Source: Paraburkholderia phosphatilytica (GTDB lineage Bacteria > Pseudomonadota > Gammaproteobacteria > Burkholderiales > Burkholderiaceae). From it: DNA of 60,827 nt. The notes beneath the pieces were generated by a model that was not told where the DNA came from, did not search any database, and worked only from the letters and a program-made list of their open reading frames with translations. Position 1 is the stretch's first letter. Every line of letters starts with the position of its first letter. The stretch covers positions 1-60,827 of the forward strand of contig NZ_QQOA01000045.1 in NCBI RefSeq assembly GCF_003443895.1. The letters are read 5' to 3'. A program made the translations under genes and the position numbers. Of this stretch, positions 17,375 to 25,924 are shown piece by piece.

Positions 17375-18415
17375 TTAGCGCGCGGCCCAGGCGGCGAAGC
17401 GCTGGTCGAGATCGTCGCCGTGCTCGTCCCAGAACTGGCGGTCGTTGACGACGCCGTTTTTCGCGTGCTCAGGCGTGTTCGGCAGGTTCTTCAGTTCGTC
17501 CGGCGACATCTTCGCGAGTGCCTGCGAGTTCGACGGGCCGCCGGGCTGCAGCGCCAGATACGCTGCCTGCTGGTCCGCGCCGATCGTGTAGTCGATGAAC
17601 TTCATCGCGTCGTCCTTCATCGGCGAGCCTTTGGGGATGACCCAGTAGTCGTAGTCCGAGATCGCGCCGTTCCACACGATGTCGAGCGGCTGGCCCTGCT
17701 TCCGCGCGGTGATGATGCGGCCGCTGAACACGGTCGACATCGCCACGTCCCCCGATACCAGGAACTGCGCGGGCTGCGCGCCCGCGTCCCACCACTGGAT
17801 GTCCGGCCGCAGTTCGTCGAGCTTTTTGAACGCACGGTCGACGCCCGCCGGCGTCGCCAGCACCTTGTAGACGTCGGCGGGCTTCACGCCGTCCGCCATC
17901 AGCGCGAACTCGAGATTGCCGCGCGCCGACTTGCGCATGCCGCGCTTGCCGGGAAACTTCTTCGTGTCCCAGAAATCCGCCCAGCTCACCGGCGCGGTTT
18001 TCAGCAGCTTCGCGTTGTACGCGAACACGTTGGCCCATGCGAACAGCCCCACCCCGCAGCGCGTTTTCGCGGCGGGCGCGAGGTGCGCCGCGTCCGGCAC
18101 CTTCGACCAGTCGATCCGCTCGTACATGCCCGAATCGCAACCGCGGCCCACGTCGGTGGACTCGACCTCGACCACGTCCCAGTCGACCTGATGGCCATCC
18201 ACCATCGCCTTCACCTTGGCCTGTTCGCCCGAATACGACACCGGCGTCACATCGATGCCGGTCGCCGCCTGGAACGGCTTGATGAACGCTGCCTGCTGCG
18301 CGTCGGCGAGCGTGCCGCCATAATTGACCACGGCGAGCGGACGTGCGAGCGCGCCGTGCGACATCTGAACCGCAAAAAGCGCCACCAGTGCGCCCAGCCA
18401 CTTTTCCTTACGCAT
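17375..18415 (-). CDS. ABC transporter substrate-binding protein, polyamine (PotD/COG0687) type
   Basis: 346 aa. The ATG at 18415 starts a signal peptide (MRKEKWLGALVALFAVQMSHGALA). The mature protein begins RPLAVVNYGGTLADAQQAAF and has the family segments DWDVVEVESTDVGRGC, TKKFPGKRGMRKS and SDYDYWVIPKGSPMKDDAMKF. The family binds polyamines, opines, 2-aminoethylphosphonate and other small charged compounds; the ligand here is unknown. It lies 28 bp after the ATPase gene and 14 bp before the permease. Its location directly behind leuCDB suggests the ligand may be a carboxylic acid processed by those enzymes. Confidence 0.9.
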   Translation of the reverse strand: MRKEKWLGALVALFAVQMSHGALARPLAVVNYGGTLADAQQAAFIKPFQAATGIDVTPVSYSGEQAKVKAMVDGHQVDWDVVEVESTDVGRGCDSGMYERIDWSKVPDAAHLAPAAKTRCGVGLFAWANVFAYNAKLLKTAPVSWADFWDTKKFPGKRGMRKSARGNLEFALMADGVKPADVYKVLATPAGVDRAFKKLDELRPDIQWWDAGAQPAQFLVSGDVAMSTVFSGRIITARKQGQPLDIVWNGAISDYDYWVIPKGSPMKDDAMKFIDYTIGADQQAAYLALQPGGPSNSQALAKMSPDELKNLPNTPEHAKNGVVNDRQFWDEHGDDLDQRFAAWAAR

Positions 18416-18443
18416 GATCCACCCCGTGTCGAATATCCAGCCG

Positions 18444-19550
18444 TTACGAAAAAATCCGCAGATGACGCTCGGCGAACTGCAGCACCAGTTCGTCGCCAGC
18501 GTGCCCCTGCACCCATCCCGCGTCGCCGAGCGGGACCTTGACGAAGCCGTTCTCCTGCCCGTGCAGCGCGAACCGCACGCGCACGTGATCGCCGAAATAC
18601 AGCGTGCCCGCCGTGCGCGCCCGCACCACGTTGATCGACGGCGCCGGCGCGCAGGCCGCGCCGGACGGCGGCAGCACCATCCGTTCGGGGCGTACGCATG
18701 CGCGCACCGTATCGCCCACGTGCAGTTCGCCCACCACCCGGCCGGCGAGCACACCGCCGTCCGGCAGCCCGACTTCGCCGCGCTCGCCATCGAGCGACAG
18801 CAAGCGGCCGACGAACACGTTGTTGTCGCCGACGAAATTCGCTACGATGCCGTTGCCCGGCGTTTCGTACAGCGAATCGACGCGGTCGATCTGCTGGATG
18901 CGGCCGGCGTCGAACACCGCGACGCGGTCGGACATGGTCAGCGCCTCGCTCTGGTCGTGCGTCACATAGACGAAGGTCAGACCGAGCTTGCTGTGCAGGT
19001 CCTTCAGCTCGACCTGCATGTGCTCGCGCAGACGCTTGTCGAGCGCGCCGAGCGGCTCGTCCATCAGCACGAGGCGCGGGTTGAACACCAGCGCGCGCGC
19101 CAGTGCGACGCGCTGCTGCTGGCCACCTGACAGGCTCTTCGGCAGACGGTTCGCAAACTCGCTCATGCGTACCATGTCCAGTGCGCGCTTCACGGCGGCG
19201 GCCTTTTCCGCCGACGCGACGCGTCGCACCGTCAGTGCATACGCGACGTTCTGCGCGACCGTCATGTGCGGAAACAGCGCATAGCTCTGAAACACCATGC
19301 CGATGTCGCGCTTATGCGGCGGCGTGGTGTTGAGCAGCGTGTCGCCCAGCCAGATCTCACCCTCGGTCGGCGACTCGAAACCCGCGAGCATCATCAGGCA
19401 GGTGGTCTTGCCGGAACCCGACGGCCCCAGCAGCGACAGGAACTCGCCTTCGTAGATGTCGAGATCGAGCGCTTCGACGACGCGCGTGATGCCGTCGTAG
19501 CTCTTGCCCACCTGGCGAAAGCGCACGATCGGTTGGCGGACATCGTTCAT
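18444..19550 (-). CDS. ABC transporter ATP-binding protein, PotA-like
   Basis: 368 aa. The ATG at 19550 has AAGGAGG upstream; longer readings are not supported. Walker A is GPSGSGKT at 42-49, the signature is LSGGQQQR, Walker B is LVLMDEP and the switch is THDQSEALTMSD. The C-terminal 120 residues form a TOBE-type regulatory domain. It energises import with the two permeases and binding protein downstream. The start is only 49 bp after the leuB stop with no visible terminator, so the transporter is probably co-transcribed with leuCDB. Confidence 0.92.
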   Translation of the reverse strand: MNDVRQPIVRFRQVGKSYDGITRVVEALDLDIYEGEFLSLLGPSGSGKTTCLMMLAGFESPTEGEIWLGDTLLNTTPPHKRDIGMVFQSYALFPHMTVAQNVAYALTVRRVASAEKAAAVKRALDMVRMSEFANRLPKSLSGGQQQRVALARALVFNPRLVLMDEPLGALDKRLREHMQVELKDLHSKLGLTFVYVTHDQSEALTMSDRVAVFDAGRIQQIDRVDSLYETPGNGIVANFVGDNNVFVGRLLSLDGERGEVGLPDGGVLAGRVVGELHVGDTVRACVRPERMVLPPSGAACAPAPSINVVRARTAGTLYFGDHVRVRFALHGQENGFVKVPLGDAGWVQGHAGDELVLQFAERHLRIFS

Positions 19551-19599
19551 TCGGACCTCCTTCTGCTGGAACCCGTGGGCCGGCGAGACGCGATGCCGC

Positions 19600-20664
19600 T
19601 CACGACAGCGCGGCAACCACGAGGTCGCCCATCTGCGACGTGCCGATCTGCTTCGTGCCCGGCTCGGCGATGTCCGCGGTCCGGTAGCCGGACGCGAGCA
19701 CCCGCCGCACCGCGCGTTCGATCCGCGCCGCCGCATCGGGCTGGCCGAGACTCATGCGCAGCATCATCGCCGCCGACAGGATCGACGCGAGCGGATTCGC
19801 GATGTCCTGCCCCGCGATGTCGGGCGCGCAACCGTGCACCGGCTCGTACAGCCCCTTCGTCCCGTCGCCGAGCGAAGCCGAGGGCAGCATGCCGATCGAG
19901 CCGGTCAACATCGAGGCTTCGTCGGACAGGATGTCGCCGAACAGGTTGCCGGTCACGATCACGTCGAAGCGCCGCGGCGAATGCAGGAGCGACATCGCGG
20001 CGGCATCGACATACAGATGCTCGAGTTCGACGTCGGGATAGTCGCGCGCGACGTCGTCGACGATTTCGCGCCACAGCTCCATCGCTTCGAGCACGTTCGC
20101 CTTGTCGACCGAGCACACGCGGCGGCGACGAAGCCGCGCGGTGCGAAACGCGGCGTGCGCGATGCGGCGGATTTCCTCTTCGTCGTAGCGCATCGTGTTG
20201 ATGCCGACGCGCACGCCGTTCTCAATATGCACGCCGCGCGGCTCGCCGAAATACAGATCGCCCGTCAGCTCGCGCAGGATCACGAGATCGAGCCCGTCGA
20301 GATGCGACGCCTTGAGCGGCGATGCACCCGCCAGCTCCGGATACGCGACCACCGGCCGGAAGTTCGCGAACAGCTGCAGCTCGCGCCGCACCGTGAGCAA
20401 CGCGTCGCCCGGACGCAGTCCACGCGGCAGCGCTTCATAGTGAAATCCGCCTTCCGCGCCGAACAGGATCGCGTCCGCGTCGCGCGCCAACGCCAGCGTC
20501 TCGGGCGGCAGCGGATGACCGGTGGCGTCGTACGCGCAGCCACCGATCAATGCATGGTCGAACTCGAGCGCCATGCCTTCGCGCGCAAAGACGTCGAGCA
20601 CCTTGAGCGCCTGTGCGGTCACTTCCGGGCCGATCCCGTCGCCTGGGAGTACTGCAATCTTCAT
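19600..20664 (-). CDS. leuB: 3-isopropylmalate dehydrogenase-type beta-decarboxylating dehydrogenase
   Basis: 354 aa, family length. Its ATG overlaps the leuD stop (ATGA) and has AGGA upstream. Signatures are PGDGIGPEV, ALLTVRRELQLFANFRPV (LeuB-type substrate loop with Arg), RELTGDLYFGEPRG, VDKANVL with the catalytic Lys, and the metal site TGNLFGDILSDEASMLTGSIGMLPSASLG. LeuB oxidises and decarboxylates 3-isopropylmalate using NAD; relatives act on other C2/C3-substituted malates. No leuA is nearby, and the set is followed by an ABC importer, so a catabolic duty on an imported hydroxyacid is possible. Most sequence features match true LeuB. Confidence 0.9.
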   Translation of the reverse strand: MKIAVLPGDGIGPEVTAQALKVLDVFAREGMALEFDHALIGGCAYDATGHPLPPETLALARDADAILFGAEGGFHYEALPRGLRPGDALLTVRRELQLFANFRPVVAYPELAGASPLKASHLDGLDLVILRELTGDLYFGEPRGVHIENGVRVGINTMRYDEEEIRRIAHAAFRTARLRRRRVCSVDKANVLEAMELWREIVDDVARDYPDVELEHLYVDAAAMSLLHSPRRFDVIVTGNLFGDILSDEASMLTGSIGMLPSASLGDGTKGLYEPVHGCAPDIAGQDIANPLASILSAAMMLRMSLGQPDAAARIERAVRRVLASGYRTADIAEPGTKQIGTSQMGDLVVAALS

Positions 20665-21299
20665 GAGTTGTCCTGTGTGTGCAGCGTTGACTGGTCCGGC
20701 GCGACTGCAAAGCCGCCGTTCGCGCGTTCATAGGCGTCGATGGCCGTCGCATACCGGAGCGTCATGTCGATTTCGTCGCGGCCGAGCAGCAACGCTTCTT
20801 TCTGGAACGGGTCGATGTCGAATCCGCTGCGGCAGCCGTCCGGCGCAAAAACGCATTGATTGGGCAGATCGATCCGCACGCGCGCACCCGGCGCGGCTTC
20901 GAGCGCGGCGACGAGCGACGCGACGAACGCGGCGTCGGCATTCACCGGCAGCACGCCGTTCTTCAGGCAATTGCCGTGGAAGATGTCGCCGAAGCTCGTG
21001 CCGACGAGCGCACGGATACCGAAATCCACGAGCGTATGCACGGCCTGTTCGCGCGACGAGCCGCAACCGAAATTCGGCCCCACCACGAGAATCCGCGCGT
21101 CGCGATACGGTGGGCGATTCAGCACGAAGCGCGGGTTCGCCGCGCCGCTCTCCGCATCGAAACGCAGGTCATGGAACAGATAGCGACCGTAGTCCACGCG
21201 CTGCGCATGCATGAAACGCGCTGGCACGATCTGGTCGGTGTCGATGTCCGCGGCGGGCAATGGCGCCGCGATCGCATCAAGTTGCGTCAGCGGTTGCAT
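20661..21299 (-). CDS. leuD: 3-isopropylmalate dehydratase, small subunit
   Basis: 212 aa, typical length. The swivel domain has DIDTDQIVPARFMHA near residue 20, GPNFGCGSSREQAVHTLVDFGIRALVGTSFGDIFHGNCLKNGVLPV near 75-120, and the usual C-terminal region. It overlaps leuC by 23 bp and leuB by 4 bp, which implies translational coupling. It pairs with LeuC for the aconitase-like isomerisation of 2- to 3-isopropylmalate or an analogue. Confidence 0.92.
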   Translation of the reverse strand: MQPLTQLDAIAAPLPAADIDTDQIVPARFMHAQRVDYGRYLFHDLRFDAESGAANPRFVLNRPPYRDARILVVGPNFGCGSSREQAVHTLVDFGIRALVGTSFGDIFHGNCLKNGVLPVNADAAFVASLVAALEAAPGARVRIDLPNQCVFAPDGCRSGFDIDPFQKEALLLGRDEIDMTLRYATAIDAYERANGGFAVAPDQSTLHTQDNS

Positions 21300-22716
21300 C
21301 GCGCAGCAGCTCCCGATAGTCGATCAACCGGCCGGCGACCGCGGCGGCGGCGGCCATGCCGGGGCTCATCAGATGCGTGCGGACGCCGCGTCCCTGACGG
21401 CCGACAAAATTGCGGTTCGTCGTCGATGCGATGCGCTCACCCGGACGGCCTTCGTCGCCGTTGATCGCGAGACACATCGAGCAGCCTGGCTCGCGCCACT
21501 CGGCGCCCGCCGCGAGAAACACGCGGTCGAGTCCTTCTGCGGCGGCGGCGGTCTGCACGGCGCGGGAACCCGGCACGACGAGCGTCGGCACCTGTACGCG
21601 GCGGCCGTCGAGAATCTGCGCGGCCGCGCGAAGATCTTCCAGGCGCCCATTCGTGCACGAGCCGATGAACACACGGTCCACCGGCAGCCCTTCGATCGGC
21701 TGTCGACCCTGGATACCCATGTAGTCGAGCGCGTCGAGCACCCGCGCGCGCTGCGCCGGATCCGCGATATCGACCGCGTCCGCCACGCGGCCGTCGATCG
21801 GTGCGGACTGCGATGGATTGGTGCCCCATGTAACGATCGGTGCGACCCGTGTCGCGTCGAGCGTGACCTCGCGCGCGAACGCGGCATCCGGATCGCTGCG
21901 CAACGTACGCCACTGCGCGAGCGCGTCGTCCCATGCCGTGCCTTGCGGCGCGAACGGACGGCCGCGCAGATACGCGACCGTCGTGTCGTCCGGCGCGATC
22001 ATGCCGGCGCGCGCGCCAGCCTCGATCGACAGATTGCACAGCGTCATGCGCGCCTCGACGCTGAGCGCGGCGATCGTGTCGCCCGTGTACTCGATCACGT
22101 GGCCGGCGCCGCCCGCGACGCCCACCTGCGCGATCATCGCGAGCGCAAGGTCCTTGGCGGTCACGCCGAACGCGGGTGCGCCGCTGAAGCGCGCGCGCAT
22201 GGTCAGCGGACGCCGCTGCCACAGTGTCTGCGTGGCGAGCACGTGGCTCACTTCCGACGCGCCGATCCCGAACGCGAAGGCACCGAGCGCGCCGTGCGTC
22301 GACGTATGACTGTCGCCGCAGACCACCGTCATGCCAGGCAGCGTCAGCCCCTGCTCCGGGCCGCTCACGTGCACGATGCCGTGGCGCGCGTCGTCGAGCG
22401 CGAACATCCGCACGTGCTGCTCGCGGGTGAAATGGACGAGCTTTTCGACCAGCTCGCGTCGCTCTGCATCGACGACGTCCATGATCGAGCGGCCGCGCGA
22501 GGACGCGTAATGGTCCGCCATCGCGATGGTCGCGTCGGGCTGCCGCACGCGCAAACCCTTGCGGGCCAGCACGTCGAACGTATCGCGCGGCAGGTCGTCG
22601 CCGAGATAGTGCCGGTCGATGTAGATGAGGGTGTACCCGTCGTCGCGTTCGTGCGCGACATGCCGCTCCCACAGCTTGTCGAACAGCGTTCGCGGCAGGC
22701 TCGTGACTCGATTCAC
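21277..22716 (-). CDS. leuC: 3-isopropylmalate dehydratase, large subunit (4Fe-4S)
   Basis: 479 aa, starting at GTG (22716) with GGAG 5 bases upstream. Aconitase superfamily: the three cluster cysteines are Cys354 (IGSCTNGR), Cys412 and Cys415 (PGCSMC). VVCGDSHTSTHGALGAFAFGIG near 132-152 is the standard substrate-site segment. First gene of leuCDB, 154 bp after the LysR gene on the same strand. Burkholderiaceae normally carry a housekeeping leuCDB near leuA homologues elsewhere; whether this copy is the housekeeping set cannot be decided from this window. Confidence 0.92.
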   Translation of the reverse strand: MNRVTSLPRTLFDKLWERHVAHERDDGYTLIYIDRHYLGDDLPRDTFDVLARKGLRVRQPDATIAMADHYASSRGRSIMDVVDAERRELVEKLVHFTREQHVRMFALDDARHGIVHVSGPEQGLTLPGMTVVCGDSHTSTHGALGAFAFGIGASEVSHVLATQTLWQRRPLTMRARFSGAPAFGVTAKDLALAMIAQVGVAGGAGHVIEYTGDTIAALSVEARMTLCNLSIEAGARAGMIAPDDTTVAYLRGRPFAPQGTAWDDALAQWRTLRSDPDAAFAREVTLDATRVAPIVTWGTNPSQSAPIDGRVADAVDIADPAQRARVLDALDYMGIQGRQPIEGLPVDRVFIGSCTNGRLEDLRAAAQILDGRRVQVPTLVVPGSRAVQTAAAAEGLDRVFLAAGAEWREPGCSMCLAINGDEGRPGERIASTTNRNFVGRQGRGVRTHLMSPGMAAAAAVAGRLIDYRELLRDATADAT

Positions 22717-22870
22717 GCAGGCTCCGTCCAGACTGCCGCCTGGCCGGTACGCGCCGCGCCAGACGTTCAGGGTGAATGACTGGAATGCAGTCTGCGCGGA
22801 TCAAAAATGCCGCTGAAGACGTATCTGGGAACGCTCGCTGCGTGAATCGCGATGGCAGAAACGCGTGGGG

Positions 22871-23827
22871 TCAATGACAGAGAAACTCGACGAGCAGACG
22901 CGTTGCGGCTGACATGTCGTCTTCGTCGCGAACGCACAGCTTGTGCAGACGGTTGGCCCAGGCCTCGTCGAGCGGCACTTCGGCGATATGCATCGCCGCC
23001 GCGCGGCCGGTCACGAAGTAGTCGGGCACGATACCGATGCCGAGCCCGGCCTGCGCCATCCGGCACACCGCGTCGAACCCGGCGACGCGGATCCGCGAGC
23101 GCAGCGTGCGGCCTGCCTCGGCCGCGAGCCGCTCGGTGAGATTCTGGATCGAGCTGTACGGCTCCTGAAGGATGATCGAATGGTCGAGCAGATCGACGAA
23201 ACGCACGTTGCGCTGGCCGGCGAGCGGATGATGCTCCGGCACGACGACGACGAGCCGGTCGACGTAGCACGGCATGACCCGCAGCCCGTCCACCGGCTGA
23301 TCGCCCCAGTAGATGCCGAGTTCGACCGCGCCTTCGCGGACGGCCTGCACGGCGCCCGTGCTCGTGTCAGGCTGCAGCTCGACGGTCACGTTCGGGTAAT
23401 CGCGCATGAAGCGGCCGAGCGCATCGGGAAAGAAGCCGAACAGCGCGGATTCGTTCGCGGCGGCCCGGACGTGCCCCCGCGCCCCGTTCGATACGCACGA
23501 GAACTCGCTCATCTCGACTTCGAGCTGCGACAGGTCGCGCAGAATCCGCCGCGAGTGCCGCAACAACGCTTCGCCTGCAGGAGTCAGCGATACGCCGCGG
23601 CGATGCCGTTCGAGCAGCGGCACGCGCATCGCATGTTCGAGATCCGCGATCCGCTTGCTGACGGCGGACGGTGCAAGGTGTTCGCGCTCGGCCGCTTTCG
23701 CGATACTCCGTTCCTCGACGATCGCGATCAGCAGCTTCAGCGTGACGAGGTCGACACGCGCCGCAAGATGACTGCGAGAGTCGACGGTGTTGCCGGCTGC
23801 GGCAGCTTCGGACGGCGAAAGCATCAT
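22871..23827 (-). CDS. LysR-family transcriptional regulator
   Basis: 318 aa. The ATG at 23827 is preceded by GAAGGGAC. The winged helix (about residues 28-85) reads LKLLIAIVEERSIAKAAEREHLAPSAVSKRIADLEHAMRVPLLERHRRGVSLT; the rest is a periplasmic-binding-like effector domain with VELGIYWGDQPVDGLRV. It is upstream of leuCDB and the ABC genes in the same direction, with 154 bp between, so it may head the same transcript or control a promoter there. A 30-bp dyad lies 54 bp before its start (23881-23910). The effector is unknown. Confidence 0.9.
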   Translation of the reverse strand: MMLSPSEAAAAGNTVDSRSHLAARVDLVTLKLLIAIVEERSIAKAAEREHLAPSAVSKRIADLEHAMRVPLLERHRRGVSLTPAGEALLRHSRRILRDLSQLEVEMSEFSCVSNGARGHVRAAANESALFGFFPDALGRFMRDYPNVTVELQPDTSTGAVQAVREGAVELGIYWGDQPVDGLRVMPCYVDRLVVVVPEHHPLAGQRNVRFVDLLDHSIILQEPYSSIQNLTERLAAEAGRTLRSRIRVAGFDAVCRMAQAGLGIGIVPDYFVTGRAAAMHIAEVPLDEAWANRLHKLCVRDEDDMSAATRLLVEFLCH

Positions 23828-23880
23828 GTCCCTTCCCGGTCAGATCGACGCGCGCCGGACCGCGTCCGGTGTCGCGCCGC

Positions 23881-23910
23881 TTACGTAACGTCAGGCGTTG
23901 CGTATCGTAA
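23881..23910. promoter_or_regulatory. Candidate LysR-type dyad upstream of the LysR gene
   Basis: The outer bases form TTACG...CGTAA, with a further inner ACG...CGT pair, giving an interrupted inverted repeat centred between 23895 and 23896. It lies 54-83 bp upstream of the regulator start. Size and position suit autoregulation, but LysR sites are loose and this is judged by eye. Confidence 0.45.
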
Positions 23911-24007
23911 CCAGAAAACGGCAAGCGGGCCATCCGGGCAAACTGCATGGACGAAGCATGTCGCGATGCGTCGATGCGCAGCGCCGTTCATCACGGCGCC
24001 GCGCCGC

Positions 24008-25030
24008 TCAGAAGCGATGCACGATGCCCAGCTGGATGCCGCGCGCATTCGCGCCGTTGAAGGCCAGCGGCAAACCGGCGTTGGCCGCGCCTGCCAGCGT
24101 GTAGTCCGCGCGCCCGTGGTTCTGCAGGAACGAGACAGCGCCGTAGAGATTGGTCCGCTTCGACACCGTGTACGTGTACAGCACGCTGAACTGTCTTGCG
24201 CTGTCGCCCGCGGACGTGCGGTCGGTCAACTGCGCCCAGCCGGCAGCGACGTAGTTGGACGGGTTGATCTGATAGCCGACGGAAAGACCATACGTGTTCG
24301 CGTCGAGGGCCAGCTCATCCCACTTCGCCCACGTGTAGGCGCCGTAGAACGTGAACGATCCGAGTGCATACGACACGCCCGACAGGATGGTCCGGTCGGT
24401 CGCGACATTCGCGGTGTTGTGAAGTGCCTGACCGGCCACGAACGCGGAGAACGGTCCGTGATCGTAGGTCACGTCGAACTGGTAGCTGGAGCCCGCACTG
24501 CGCAGTCCGCCCGCATTGCCGAGACCGACGAAGACGCTGCCCTTCAACCCATAGAACGACGGCGAAATGTACGACACGGTGTTGCTGGTTCGAATGCCGT
24601 AGGTCGTGATGTTGTCGAGGCCCGACGCCTGCGTGACCGCGCCGAAGGCGTCCATGCGGCCTTCGTCGATGAAGAGCGGCGAGTTCTGCCGGCCGGCGCG
24701 GACTTGCCCCCAGTTGCCGGAGAGACCGACCCACGCCTGCCGGTTGAACAGCGAGCCCGACGTGGCGAACGCGCCGGTGGTCGGCAGGAAGCCGTTCTCC
24801 AGTACGAAATTGACTGCGTTGCCGCCGCCAATATCTTCCGAACCCTTGAGGCCGAAGCGGCTCGCCCACTGTCCGCTCGACCCCATCGCGGCCGTATAGC
24901 CCTTCCCCGTGTCGACGTACTGGACGAATTCGTCGACGATTCCGTAAAGCGTCAGGTTGGATTGCGCGTGAACGACATCTGCGTAGCCAGCAGCAGCAGC
25001 CGCAATACATATAGTAGTTCTAATCTTCAT
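24008..25030 (-). CDS. Gram-negative general porin (Burkholderia OmpC-like)
   Basis: 340 aa with a signal peptide ending VVHA before QSNLTLYGIVDEFVQYVDTG. The segments SRFGLKGSEDIGGGNAVNFVLE, NRQAWVGLSGNWGQVRAGRQNSPLF and the C-terminal GIQLGIVHRF (terminal Phe) are diagnostic of 16-strand betaproteobacterial trimeric porins. It is 79 bp downstream of the last permease gene on the same strand, so this ABC cluster appears to bring its own outer-membrane channel. Confidence 0.94.
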   Translation of the reverse strand: MKIRTTICIAAAAAGYADVVHAQSNLTLYGIVDEFVQYVDTGKGYTAAMGSSGQWASRFGLKGSEDIGGGNAVNFVLENGFLPTTGAFATSGSLFNRQAWVGLSGNWGQVRAGRQNSPLFIDEGRMDAFGAVTQASGLDNITTYGIRTSNTVSYISPSFYGLKGSVFVGLGNAGGLRSAGSSYQFDVTYDHGPFSAFVAGQALHNTANVATDRTILSGVSYALGSFTFYGAYTWAKWDELALDANTYGLSVGYQINPSNYVAAGWAQLTDRTSAGDSARQFSVLYTYTVSKRTNLYGAVSFLQNHGRADYTLAGAANAGLPLAFNGANARGIQLGIVHRF

Positions 25031-25109
25031 GATTTTACCGATTCAATGGGTTTAAAATTTCCGTTATGGTGCGGTCCTGCTTCTTTCCTTTCTCCTCCGG
25101 CGCGCGGAC

Positions 25110-25922
25110 CTATTCGCCAACCTTGCGGCGCGCGAGGCGCTGCGCGACGATCAGTGCCGCGGTCGAAACCACGAGCAGCAGGGTCGAGATTGCCGCGATG
25201 GTCGGATCCTGCTGGTCCCGGATGTTCTCGAACATCAGGCGCGTCAGCGTGGACGTGTCGCCGCCCGAGACGAACAGCACGATCACGGTTTCGTCGAACG
25301 AAGTCATGAACGAAAACAGCAGCGACGAGTAGATCGACGGTGCGATCTGCGGCAGCGTGACCTGAACGAATGCCTTGAGCCGGCTCGCGCCGAGACTCCT
25401 CGCCACCCGCTCCTGGCTCATGTCGTACGTTTCGAGTCCACTCCCCACCGTGATCACCACATACGGCAGCGCGAGCAGCGTATGCGCCAGCACGAGGCCT
25501 TCGACCGAGTTGTTCAGGCCTAGCCGCGCATAGACGAAGAACACGCCGACCGCGATCAGGATGACCGGCGCGATCATCGGCAGCATGTAGATCGTGCGGA
25601 TCGCCATCGCGAGCCGGCCGTCGAGTTGCCGGATCGCGTAGGCACCCGCGGTACCGAGCGACGTGGCGAGCACGACGGTCGCGAACGCGACCTCGATCGA
25701 GATGCGCGCGCCGTGCATCCAGTCTTCCGAACCGAGGAAGCTCCGATACCAGCGCAGACTCAGTTCACGCGGCGGAAAGTGCAGGAAGCTGTCGGCGGAC
25801 AGCGACATCGGTATGACGAGCAGGCACGGCACCACGAGAAACGCGAGTACCGCGCCGCACAGCAGGTACAGCCACGCACGCTGCCAGTGCGTGATCTGCG
25901 TATCGGTCGCTATCATCTGCAT
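25110..25922 (-). CDS. ABC transporter permease, PotC-like
   Basis: 270 aa. The ATG at 25922 follows GGAGG and sits 2 bp after the upstream permease stop. About six membrane helices; the ATPase-contact loop is ERVARSLGASRLKAFVQVTLPQIAPS. The N-terminal SLSADSFLHFPPRELSLRWY matches the PotC type. It partners the upstream permease in polyamine-type import. Confidence 0.92.
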   Translation of the reverse strand: MQMIATDTQITHWQRAWLYLLCGAVLAFLVVPCLLVIPMSLSADSFLHFPPRELSLRWYRSFLGSEDWMHGARISIEVAFATVVLATSLGTAGAYAIRQLDGRLAMAIRTIYMLPMIAPVILIAVGVFFVYARLGLNNSVEGLVLAHTLLALPYVVITVGSGLETYDMSQERVARSLGASRLKAFVQVTLPQIAPSIYSSLLFSFMTSFDETVIVLFVSGGDTSTLTRLMFENIRDQQDPTIAAISTLLLVVSTAALIVAQRLARRKVGE

Positions 25923-25924
25923 GT

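Noticed and set aside
24008..24030. GC-rich inverted repeat after the porin gene as a terminator
   Set aside because: GCGCCGT/ACGGCGC arms exist just past the stop (around 23979-23997), but no T-run follows on the minus strand, so I did not list it.
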